From NCBI RefSeq assembly GCF_004363955.1, contig NZ_SNZR01000013.1, positions 806,001 through 870,000 on the forward strand: a DNA stretch of 64,000 bases. The letters are read 5' to 3'. The notes under the pieces are model-generated. The model did no database searches and was not told the origin of the DNA. It saw only the letters and a list, made by a program, of their open reading frames with translations. Source of the DNA: Enterovirga rhinocerotis (GTDB lineage Bacteria; Pseudomonadota; Alphaproteobacteria; Rhizobiales; Beijerinckiaceae). A program made the translations under genes and the position numbers. Every line of letters starts with the position of its first letter. Within the stretch, counting starts at the first letter, position 1. Positions 57,317 to 64,000 of the stretch are shown piece after piece.

Positions 57317-58404
57317 CATGGTCGCCACAACAGGAGGCGGCCGTGAAGGAGGTCCGCCGCTGGCTGAAGGACGAGTCGAGCCAGGTCTTCCGCCTGTTCG
57401 GCTACGCCGGCACGGGCAAGACGACGCTCGCGAAGGATCTCGCGGAGGGCGTGAAGGGCAAGGTGCTGTTCGGTGCCTTCACCGGCAAGGCCGCCCTGAT
57501 GCTTCACCGGAAGGGCTGCCGGAACGCCTCGACGATCCACTCGATGATCTACTCGATCGACGAGGCGGCGCAGGGCTGGGAGCCCAAGTTCCGGCTGAAC
57601 CCCGCGAGCACCGTCAAGGATGCGAAGCTCGTCGTGATCGACGAGGTGTCGATGGTCGACGAGGCGCTCGCCGCCGACCTCCTCTCGTTCGGCACGAAAG
57701 TCCTGGTACTCGGCGATCCCGCCCAGCTTCCGCCCGTCAAAGGCACTGGCTACTTCACCGCTGCCGATCCGGACGTCATGCTGACAGAGGTCCATCGTCA
57801 GGCGCGGGACAACCCGATCATCGCAATGTCGATGAGGATACGGGAGGGCGGCCGGCTCGATCTCGGCGACTACGGCGAGAGCCGCGTGATCCGTCGCGAG
57901 GACATCGACGCTCAGCGCATTCTCGCCGCCGATCAGGTGCTCGTAGGCATGAACAAGACGCGGCGAGCCTACAACGATCGCATCCGCTCGCTTCGAGGGA
58001 TGGACCCGTCCGGGCCGCAGGTTGGCGATAAGCTGGTCTGCCTGCGCAACGAGCGGGAGAAGAAGCTCCTGAACGGCGGCATCTGGCGCGTCGAATCCAT
58101 GGGCAGGCCGGGCGAGCTCGTCGAGATGCTGGTCACGTCGGAGGACCACGTCGAGGTTGAGCCGACCGAGATCCGCGTGTTGCCTGAGTTCTTCGACGGG
58201 CGCGAGGATCGCCTCACCTGGGAGCAGCGCCGCGGGACCCAGGAGTTCACATACGGCTACGCCCTGACCTGCCACAAGGCGCAGGGCTCGCAATGGGACG
58301 ATGTCGTCGTCTTCGACGAGTCGTCATTCTGCCGAGAGGACGCCTGGCGCTGGAAGTACACGGCGGTCACGCGGGCCGCTCAGCGCGTGACGGTGGTGCA
58401 GTGA
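57313..58404 (+). CDS. SF1B helicase (RecD/Dda-like)
   Basis: The 363-residue protein has Q-like motif WSPQQEAAVKEV, Walker A LFGYAGTGKTTLA (about 29-40), Walker B VVIDEVSMVD, motif III VLGDPAQLPPVKG, and C-terminal motifs TYGYALTCHKAQGSQWDDVV and YTAVTRAAQRVTV. It moves 5' to 3' on single-stranded DNA in the family and is close to T4 Dda in size. It overlaps the exonuclease by 4 bases and probably acts in recombination or replication restart. Confidence 0.88.
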   Translation: MTWSPQQEAAVKEVRRWLKDESSQVFRLFGYAGTGKTTLAKDLAEGVKGKVLFGAFTGKAALMLHRKGCRNASTIHSMIYSIDEAAQGWEPKFRLNPASTVKDAKLVVIDEVSMVDEALAADLLSFGTKVLVLGDPAQLPPVKGTGYFTAADPDVMLTEVHRQARDNPIIAMSMRIREGGRLDLGDYGESRVIRREDIDAQRILAADQVLVGMNKTRRAYNDRIRSLRGMDPSGPQVGDKLVCLRNEREKKLLNGGIWRVESMGRPGELVEMLVTSEDHVEVEPTEIRVLPEFFDGREDRLTWEQRRGTQEFTYGYALTCHKAQGSQWDDVVVFDESSFCREDAWRWKYTAVTRAAQRVTVVQ

Positions 58405-58856
58405 TGGCCCGCCCTGCCGAACCCCGCCGCAAGGTCCCGATGAAGATCCAGCTCTGGGCCGCGCTCTATCAGCTCGGGCTTGAGCCGACGGACGCGGAGC
58501 TCGATCACTTCCCGGCGCTGGCGCTTCGCCCGATTGATCCGGTGACAGGCGAGCACCAGCCCCACCAGCACGATCCGCGGGCCCTGATCTGGCGCTCGAA
58601 AGCCGATCACCGGGCGAAGACCTTCGGCACGGGCGCGACCACGCGCGGCGCCGATGCCGGCGAGATCGCGCACACCCGCCGCCTGACGAAGAAGGAAGCT
58701 GAGTTCCAGGCCCGCCTTCTCGCGAAGGACGTCGGCGAAACCCCGGAGCCCCGCCGCGGCCGGCGGCTTCAGGGCGGCCGCAACAGCCACCTCAAGAAGC
58801 GGATGGACGGAACAGTCGTCCAGCGCCGCCAGCCCTCCACAGGAGCCCGGCCATGA
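58404..58856 (+). CDS. HNH-like small phage protein
   Basis: The 150-residue product has a His/Asp pattern like degenerate HNH proteins (LDHFPALALRPIDPVTGEHQ, then HDPRALIWRSKADHRAKTFG), with a basic end (RRGRRLQGGRNSHLKKRMDG). The zinc-holding Cys pairs are absent, so it may be a reduced HNH. It overlaps the helicase TGA by one base. Confidence 0.6.
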   Translation: MARPAEPRRKVPMKIQLWAALYQLGLEPTDAELDHFPALALRPIDPVTGEHQPHQHDPRALIWRSKADHRAKTFGTGATTRGADAGEIAHTRRLTKKEAEFQARLLAKDVGETPEPRRGRRLQGGRNSHLKKRMDGTVVQRRQPSTGARP

Positions 58857-59959
58857 TCCCTCCCATTGGATCCATCCCTGAGTCTGGGCCCGAAGCCAAG
58901 GACCAGATCATTGCCGAACTCCTGGATGCGCTGAGAACGATCGGCTCTCCGGACGAAGTTGATTTGGTCAGCGTCTCCGACAGCGCAATTCGAGGGATGC
59001 TCTACGCGTCCATCCGCGTGGCTCGTGATGCCGTCGAGCAGGTGGAAGAACAGTCTCAACTCTCCGCCGGCCAAGGGGCTTCGGAGAAGGAGGCGGGGGA
59101 GGTCCATGACCTCTCGATCGGCGCAATCGCGAGGGGCCAGTACGAGGAGGGCTTGAAGGCCGGTCGTGCTGAAGGTGAAGCCGCCCGCCTCAAGGCAGAA
59201 GCCGAGCGGGACAGAGCACAATCGGAAGCGGATCATTGGGCCTGCATTCAAGGCAGGACGAATGACGCCCGCGTCCGTGTCACAACGGAGCGGGACGACC
59301 TCAACGCGAAGCTCGCCAAGGCAGAAGCCGAACGAGACGATCTCCGGGCCGCGATCTTCGGCGGGACCGACTACGACCGAGACCTCACGAATGGGAACTT
59401 CGTCGAGATGGCGAACGCCACCGAGGCCGGTGGGCAAGGCGCTGTCGAATGCATGGCCGCCGCCGAATCCGAACTCTCCACCCTCAAGCGTCAGCTAGAG
59501 GCCCGTGGTGGGGTGAGCGAGGAGGCTGTCGAGCGGGAAGCGCGCTTGATCGCGGCGAACAAGATGGGGCTCGTAAAGGACCCAACGGGGTCAAGGCTGC
59601 CTGACGACCTGTGGCGTCAGTGCGAAGAAGAAGCCCGCGCTACCCTCGAAGTCGCCCAGCCGATGCTGATGTCTCAGTTCGCGTCCGACGTGCTCGCCGA
59701 GCGCCGCCGTCAGATCGAGGTCGAGGGTTGGACGCCTGAGCACGACGACAAGCACGACAAGGGTGAACTTTCCGATGCCGCCGCCTGCTACGCGCTCGGG
59801 ACAGAAAAGGTATGGGGCGCCCCTCTTTGGCCTTGGCACTGGTCGTGGTGGAAGCCTGCCGACCGCCGCCGAAACCTCGTCAAGGCCGCCGCTCTCATCT
59901 TCGCGGATGGTGAGCGCCTGGACCGCGCCGCCCCCGCCCCGACCGCGAAGGAGGGGTGA
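58853..59959 (+). CDS. Coiled-coil protein with conserved phage C-domain
   Basis: The 368-residue product has a helical N-terminal part, a long coiled coil (about 105-165, AERDRAQSEADHWACIQGRT), and a C-terminal domain (about 275-358, LAERRRQIEVEGWTPEHDDK, then WPWHWSWWKPADRRRNLVKA) well known in phage early regions. That domain's function is unknown. GGAG lies before the ATG. It overlaps its upstream neighbour by 4 bases. Confidence 0.65.
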   Translation: MIPPIGSIPESGPEAKDQIIAELLDALRTIGSPDEVDLVSVSDSAIRGMLYASIRVARDAVEQVEEQSQLSAGQGASEKEAGEVHDLSIGAIARGQYEEGLKAGRAEGEAARLKAEAERDRAQSEADHWACIQGRTNDARVRVTTERDDLNAKLAKAEAERDDLRAAIFGGTDYDRDLTNGNFVEMANATEAGGQGAVECMAAAESELSTLKRQLEARGGVSEEAVEREARLIAANKMGLVKDPTGSRLPDDLWRQCEEEARATLEVAQPMLMSQFASDVLAERRRQIEVEGWTPEHDDKHDKGELSDAAACYALGTEKVWGAPLWPWHWSWWKPADRRRNLVKAAALIFADGERLDRAAPAPTAKEG

Positions 59960-59960
59960 G

Positions 59961-60467
59961 ATGGCCGAGCACGAGCCCTGCGTCGGCAAGTCCGATGATT
60001 GGTATACGCCGCCCGCGATCTTCGATGCGCTCGGTCTGACGTTCGACCTGGACCCGTGTTCTCCGGGGCCGGGCCATTGGGTGCCGGCCCGGCGTGTCTA
60101 CACGATCGCGGACGATGGACTTTCCCAACTGTGGACGGGGCTCGTCTTCATGAACCCGCCATTCGGCGGTCGTGAGGGGCATATCCCTTGGCTGCGCAGG
60201 TTTCTCGCGCACGGCCAAGGCGTAGCTATCGTCCGCGCGTACACGTCGAGCGGCTGGTTCCATGACGAGTTGGTTCCTCGTGCAGAAGGCCTTCTTTTCC
60301 CGCGCGGGAAGACGAAGTTCATCCGGCCTGATGGGTCGGTTGGCGGCTCTCCTGGCCACGGCATTGTCCTAGTCGGCATGGGCCAACAGGCGCTGGGAGC
60401 GATGGAGGCTTCTGGCCTTGGCCTGTTCGTTACGATCGCACCTCCCGCCTCCGGAGACCCGTCATGA
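59961..60467 (+). CDS. Phage N6-adenine methyltransferase (Dam family)
   Basis: The 168-residue protein matches phage Dam-type enzymes: DDWYTPPAIFDALGLTFDLD, then LVFMNPPFGGREGHIPWLRR (catalytic NPPF), then a substrate region (GKTKFIRPDGSVGGSPGHGI). It methylates N6 of adenine. AGGAGGGGTGAG lies before the ATG. It is the second adenine methyltransferase in the genome. Confidence 0.85.
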   Translation: MAEHEPCVGKSDDWYTPPAIFDALGLTFDLDPCSPGPGHWVPARRVYTIADDGLSQLWTGLVFMNPPFGGREGHIPWLRRFLAHGQGVAIVRAYTSSGWFHDELVPRAEGLLFPRGKTKFIRPDGSVGGSPGHGIVLVGMGQQALGAMEASGLGLFVTIAPPASGDPS

Positions 60468-61201
60468 CCACCAAACCGAATGAGCTGGTGGACGAGATCG
60501 AGCGCATTGCGCAGTGGCTCCACGATGAAGTCGTCTACCCAGACCCAAGCTTTCCGCACTATTCCTGGCCCGAACACGAAGACGATACGGGCCAGAGGGG
60601 CGACGGATGGCTTAGAATGGTCCCGCGCGACACGCAGGAGCAGTTCCGCGATATCGCCCGTCGCTTCTATCGCGGTTTCGTAGCACCCGCCCGCCTCTCA
60701 CCGGACGCTCCGGTTGGTAGCAAGGACGAGCCATCGGTTGCGATGTTGCAGGCCGGCTACACGGCGTATGCTCGTAAAGAAGCGGATGTGTGCAGCGTAA
60801 CTCCGAGCGAGCGTCCAGACGAGGGCGGCGGCCCGCTGGGGTACGCATACATGGCGATGCGGAGACTCGATCCCGCGTTCGCCGCTCCGGCCGGAGAGAC
60901 GGCACCCGATCCTGTCGCAGCGGATGGGATCGTGGAGAGGCTGCGAGAGGCGGCCAGGGCGTATCGAGATGCCGGCATCGGCATTGAGCCTGACATTGAG
61001 GCGGCGGGTAGATGCGAGGAAGCCGCCGATCTGATCGAGCGCCACCCTGCCGACCTCGCCCGCGCAAGAGCCGAGGGACGCCGGGAGATGGCGGAGGAGG
61101 CGGCGAAGGTCGCTGAGAGCCACTTCTGCTTCGCAGCCCCTAACATCGTCGGTCGAATCGCCGCCGCCATCCGCTCTCTCGCGGAGAAGAACAATGGCTG
61201 A
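60464..61201 (+). CDS. Unknown early protein
   Basis: The 245-residue product starts with a helical part (PNELVDEIERIAQWLHDEVV), has a region ending AMRRLDPAFAA, and a C-terminal helical part (ARAEGRREMAEEAAKVAESH) typical of small phage modules. It overlaps the methyltransferase by 4 bases. Composition is mosaic, as in genes built from phage cassette pieces. Confidence 0.6.
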   Translation: MTTKPNELVDEIERIAQWLHDEVVYPDPSFPHYSWPEHEDDTGQRGDGWLRMVPRDTQEQFRDIARRFYRGFVAPARLSPDAPVGSKDEPSVAMLQAGYTAYARKEADVCSVTPSERPDEGGGPLGYAYMAMRRLDPAFAAPAGETAPDPVAADGIVERLREAARAYRDAGIGIEPDIEAAGRCEEAADLIERHPADLARARAEGRREMAEEAAKVAESHFCFAAPNIVGRIAAAIRSLAEKNNG

Positions 61202-61451
61202 GAGACCGAAGCTGACGGCCCGGCAGGTTCAGGATCTGCGCGCGCTAGCGGAGTGCTCTCCGATATCCTTCACGACCTGGGGAGGCGAGGCGCTGACGAG
61301 GCTCCCCAGAGGCCTGACTACGACCCGACTTTGGCGGCTCGCCGATAAAGGCGTGGCTGGCGTCAAACGCCTTAATCACCTGCGCGAACGGTGGGCTGTG
61401 ACTGAAGCCGGCCGCCAGTACCTCGCCAGCCTGGAGAACAGCGATGGCTAA
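61194..61451 (+). CDS. Small winged-helix-like protein
   Basis: The 85-residue product (KLTARQVQDLRALAECSPIS, then LWRLADKGVAGVKRLNHLRE) has the helix-turn-helix plus wing pattern of short transcriptional regulators or phage DNA binders. It overlaps both neighbours by 8 bases. Target unknown. Confidence 0.55.
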   Translation: MAERPKLTARQVQDLRALAECSPISFTTWGGEALTRLPRGLTTTRLWRLADKGVAGVKRLNHLRERWAVTEAGRQYLASLENSDG

Positions 61452-61947
61452 TCCAGAAGAACTGCTCCGTCTCGCTGAGAAGGTCGAAGGGGCGAAGGGG
61501 GCGGATCGCGATCTCGACGCGGAGGTGATGTTCGACGTGTTCGCGAGGCCCGTAGGGAAAGCACCGGATGGCGGCCCAACGGGCTACGTCTCCATCGGGT
61601 CAGGAAGTGCTTCGTGGGCCTTCGGGATGCGTTTCCCCGGCAAGGACCGCGCGTGGGTTAAAGCCGCCCGAAAAGAGGCCGGCGGCGAAACGCTCGTGAT
61701 CGACCGCGATGGCGCCATCGTGTTGATGAACTCCCTCCGAATCCCACCCCTGACCTCCAGTCTCGACGCCGTGACCGCCCACATACGGGAGAAGCTGCCG
61801 GTCCGAGGCGAATACCTGCTGCTCGGGGCGATCGAGGGTCGAGACCGTCGCGCGCCGGAGCAGAATATTTGGGACGCCCTGCCGAGGTTTCTCCTCTCGG
61901 CTTTCCTCCGCTCACTCGCGACCCAGGAGAAGAAGCATGGCGGCTAA
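61444..61947 (+). CDS. Unknown early protein
   Basis: The 167-residue product has a helical start (PEELLRLAEKVEGAKGADRD), a segment DAEVMFDVFARPVGKAPDGG common in phage early proteins, and a C-terminal part with LPRFLLSAFLRSLATQEKKH. No function is known. It overlaps both neighbours by 8-11 bases. Confidence 0.6.
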   Translation: MANPEELLRLAEKVEGAKGADRDLDAEVMFDVFARPVGKAPDGGPTGYVSIGSGSASWAFGMRFPGKDRAWVKAARKEAGGETLVIDRDGAIVLMNSLRIPPLTSSLDAVTAHIREKLPVRGEYLLLGAIEGRDRRAPEQNIWDALPRFLLSAFLRSLATQEKKHGG

Positions 61948-62224
61948 GACGACAACATGGCTCATCCGAGTTTCGGGCTACGGCACCTTCGAATTCGAGG
62001 GGACGGAGCCAGAAGCTGAGGAGATGCGCGTCCACAAATGCAGGTGGGAAGGCGGCACCGGGATGAAGTGGCGCAAAGACCTTGCCCGGGAGGAGGATCG
62101 GATTCGATCGGAGATGGCGTCCCACTTCGATGCAGGCGAGGGCGCGCCATCGTCTCTGTTCGCCAGGCTCCGGCAGACCCTCGCGACCGCCCGCTCCAAA
62201 CCGGAGGACCCCAGCCATGGGTGA
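61937..62224 (+). CDS. Small unknown protein
   Basis: The 95-residue product begins KTTTWLIRVSGYGTFEFEGT with an SH3- or RAGNYA-like beta start, then a helical part (WRKDLAREEDRIRSEMASHF). The initial beta unit occurs in many short phage proteins. It overlaps the DUF551-like gene by 8 bases. Confidence 0.55.
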   Translation: MAAKTTTWLIRVSGYGTFEFEGTEPEAEEMRVHKCRWEGGTGMKWRKDLAREEDRIRSEMASHFDAGEGAPSSLFARLRQTLATARSKPEDPSHG

Positions 62225-62447
62225 CGACTGGAGGCCGATCGAGACGGCGCCGAGGGATGGGACTGTCGTCGAGCTGATGCACGAGGACGTGGGCTCCTAC
62301 CGGATGCGCTGGAACCCGATCGGCGACAACCCTCTCGTCTCGCTGGAGATCGGCCTGTGGAAAGCGCCGGACGAGTCCTTCACGTGGTGCGAGGATAGCG
62401 GTCACGGCCCCTCGCACTGGCGGCCCGCCCCGCCTGAGGACGAGTAG
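62217..62447 (+). CDS. DUF551-like small protein
   Basis: The 76-residue product starts MGDDWRPIETAPRDGTVVEL and ends CEDSGHGPSHWRPAPPEDE. The W-x-P-I-x-T-A-P-x-D-G-T start and a final WRP are the signature of DUF551 phage proteins, whose role is unknown. The ATG overlaps the upstream gene by 8 bases. Confidence 0.7.
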   Translation: MGDDWRPIETAPRDGTVVELMHEDVGSYRMRWNPIGDNPLVSLEIGLWKAPDESFTWCEDSGHGPSHWRPAPPEDE

Positions 62448-62448
62448 C

Positions 62449-63000
62449 ATGGGGGCGCGGGAACGCATCGGAGCGCGCGAAGTCGCCGAAATCCTGGGCG
62501 AAGCGCTGCGGCGCGTGCAGGCTCCAATCGGCCATCGCCCGAACAAGCCATTTCGAGTTGAAAGGATCCGCGACAAGGAGCTTGCTTCGGTCGTCGGTAT
62601 CCCGTTGGGCGAACTTCGCCGGCTCAGCGAGAATGGCGACGTGCCAACGGCGGCCAAGCTCTCTGACTGCTACTCGTACAATGTTCTGGCGATCCGCAAG
62701 TGGATCAGGAAGGGCGGCCCAGATCGGCACCGGCCAAAGCAGCCTGTGCGCCACGGCAAGGTCTATGTCGTGGCCTCCGGCGAGCATATCAAAATCGGGT
62801 TCGCTTCTGATCCAGGGCGGCGCCTCGCATCCCTCCAGACTGCTTCTCCCTTCAAGCTGGTGACGGTGGCCATCTTCGCGGGCAGCACGCTCGACGAGCG
62901 TGCGTTGCATCGCCGGTTCGCCGGGCAGCAGGCAGTGGGGGAATGGTTCCGGCGCGAAGGCGAGTTGGCCGCGTGGATCGAGGAGGGTTGCCCGTTATGA
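62449..63000 (+). CDS. HTH + T5orf172 GIY-YIG protein
   Basis: The 183-residue protein has a DNA-binding-like N-terminal part (about 30-90, ELASVVGIPLGELRRLSENG) and a T5orf172-type GIY-YIG domain: GKVYVVASGEHIKIGFASDP, then RLASLQTASPFKLVTVAIFA, and ERALHRRFAG. Such domains nick DNA or bind it. Its stop overlaps the excisionase-like gene by 4 bases. It resembles the C-domain of the 501-residue DUF4041-like protein. Confidence 0.7.
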   Translation: MGARERIGAREVAEILGEALRRVQAPIGHRPNKPFRVERIRDKELASVVGIPLGELRRLSENGDVPTAAKLSDCYSYNVLAIRKWIRKGGPDRHRPKQPVRHGKVYVVASGEHIKIGFASDPGRRLASLQTASPFKLVTVAIFAGSTLDERALHRRFAGQQAVGEWFRREGELAAWIEEGCPL

Positions 63001-63365
63001 CGAAGCTCCTCACCCCCCAGGAGGTGGCCGATTCCCTAGGGATCACACCTCGGACGCTGCGCGAGCACGTCCGCGACGGACGTCTCCCCTACATTCCCAC
63101 CGGGCGCGGCTTGCAGCGCGAGCGCCGGATGTTTCACCCTGACGACGTGGCCAACTTCTTGGCTGAGCAGAGGAAGGCCGGATGTCGACCTACCGGAAAA
63201 CTGGACGCCGCTTCTTCCTCTACGACTTCGATATCGGCGGTCATCGATTTTACGGCTCGACGAAGTGCACGTCTAAGCGGGATGCCGACGCCTTCGAGCG
63301 CGCCAGGAAGTCGGAAGCGCGGAAGCAACTTGAAGAGGCTGCCGCTCTCGGGAGGCAGCCCATGA
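62997..63365 (+). CDS. Excisionase-like MerR/HTH_17 protein
   Basis: The 122-residue frame begins with a helix-turn-helix (LLTPQEVADSLGITPRTLRE) and a wing (GLQRERRMFHPDDVANFLAE), a fold used by phage excisionases. After residue 62 the sequence is Ser/Thr/Arg-rich and overlaps the integrase start by 184 bases in another frame, so only the first 62 residues look constrained. It may bind the att region and steer recombination. Confidence 0.65.
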   Translation: MTKLLTPQEVADSLGITPRTLREHVRDGRLPYIPTGRGLQRERRMFHPDDVANFLAEQRKAGCRPTGKLDAASSSTTSISAVIDFTARRSARLSGMPTPSSAPGSRKRGSNLKRLPLSGGSP

Positions 63366-64000
63366 CGTTCGGGGTCGCCTCGACGCGCTACTGGGAGGAG
63401 GTTGGGCAATTCGCCTCGACATCCGGTGGCATCGAGTGGTCGCTCGCATGGTTGCAGCGCGAGGTAGGGAAAGGGACGCGGCTTCCCGCCATCACGGGAG
63501 CCACGGTCGCCAAGCTCGTCCAGAAGCGGCGTCGTGATGCCGTCCAGCGCGGCGAGATCAGCGTGCCAGTCTCGAACGCGACCGTGAACCGCACCGTGAC
63601 CGAAGTGCTGAGGCGCATCCTGAAACGCGCTGCCGAGGTTTGGCGCGAGCCGGTCGCGCCGATCCGATGGCGAGACCACCTCCTCAAGGAACCCGAGGAG
63701 AGGGTCCGAGAACTGCGCGACGACGAGGAGACGAAGCTCTTCAAGAGCCTGCGGCCGGACTACCACGCGATCGTGCGGTTCGCGCTCCTCTCTGGCTGCC
63801 GGCTGAATGAGTGCGTGAGCCTGCGCTGGCAAGACGTGGACTGGGGCGGCCGTCAGATCTGGATCAAGGGGAAGGGCGACAAGCTGGCCCCGATCCCCAT
63901 GCCCCCGAGCATCCGAGAGTTGCTGTGGCCCCTTCAGGGGCAGCATCCGGAATTCGTGTTCACCTACGTCGCCAAGCGCGCGAGCGAGGTCCGGCGCGTC
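63182..64000 (+). CDS. int: Tyrosine integrase, 3' end cut off by window edge
   Basis: The 273 visible residues start MSTYRKTGRRFFLYDFDIGG, an Arm-type N-terminal fold. A core-binding helical domain (about 75-160, SLAWLQREVGKGTRLPAITG) and the beginning of the catalytic domain follow, with Arg in LLSGCRLNECVSLRWQDVD (first catalytic Arg) and Lys in WIKGKGDKLAPIP. The other catalytic residues (H-x-x-R, Tyr) lie outside the window. It should integrate and excise the prophage. It overlaps the excisionase-like gene, whose last third is in a different frame. Confidence 0.9.
   Translation, partial: MSTYRKTGRRFFLYDFDIGGHRFYGSTKCTSKRDADAFERARKSEARKQLEEAAALGRQPMTFGVASTRYWEEVGQFASTSGGIEWSLAWLQREVGKGTRLPAITGATVAKLVQKRRRDAVQRGEISVPVSNATVNRTVTEVLRRILKRAAEVWREPVAPIRWRDHLLKEPEERVRELRDDEETKLFKSLRPDYHAIVRFALLSGCRLNECVSLRWQDVDWGGRQIWIKGKGDKLAPIPMPPSIRELLWPLQGQHPEFVFTYVAKRASEVRRV

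Overview
The window is most of a temperate siphovirus genome integrated as a prophage. The DNA is GC-rich, the genes are tightly packed with many 4-base start/stop overlaps, and there are no bacterial housekeeping genes. Codon use, gene style (DUF1833, GapR-like and DUF6456-like proteins, toprim-helicase) and leaderless starts suggest an alphaproteobacterial host, probably in the Hyphomicrobiales (Methylobacterium or Bosea type). This assignment is inferred from style only. Neither att site is inside the window: the lysis end runs off the left edge and the integrase runs off the right edge.

Layout. 1-29.5 kb, minus strand: the late region read right to left, with terminase small and large subunits, a fused HK97-type prohead protease and capsid protein, portal, a collagen-like protein, head-tail connectors, tail terminator, tail tube, tail chaperones, tape measure, tail tip (DUF1833, NlpC/P60, TipJ-like), receptor-binding or fibre genes, an amidase endolysin and a small lipoprotein. 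Two HNH genes lie in or next to this region. 29.5-31.7 kb: a tRNA cluster (Met, Gln and Pro recognisable, plus tRNA-like fragments), an HU-like protein, then a long non-coding leader behind a good promoter. 31.7-37.8 kb: an accessory region with small plus-strand genes and a minus-strand island encoding a TIR-domain protein, a membrane protein and a membrane-anchored DUF4041-like/GIY-YIG protein.

37.8-46.4 kb, minus strand: the leftward early operon, with a Cro-like gene, RuvC-like resolvase, MT-A70 methyltransferase, TSCPD protein, a DUF1376-like replication protein, a separate primase zinc domain, toprim-helicase and a DUF6456-like candidate late regulator. 46.4-47.2 kb: an S24-type CI repressor. 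47.3-50.7 kb: a block of accessory genes (small membrane and zinc-ribbon proteins, P63C protein). 50.8-64 kb, plus strand: the rightward early operon, with small unknown genes, RecT-like annealing protein, 5'-3' exonuclease, SF1 helicase, Dam-type methyltransferase, many small genes, a GIY-YIG protein, an excisionase-like HTH gene and a tyrosine integrase.

Regulation. Five copies of a 15-bp operator (consensus TGCCCAnnATGGGCA) lie at two places 4.4 kb apart: around the cro/cI divergent start, and at the promoter of the rightward operon. In the promoters of both early operons one operator sits exactly between the -35 and -10 boxes, so CI should silence both early operons. The accessory block lies between the two halves of this switch. 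The best candidate for an undescribed system is the TIR + membrane protein + DUF4041/GIY-YIG island at 34.8-37.7 kb, which looks like a prophage-borne anti-phage module.
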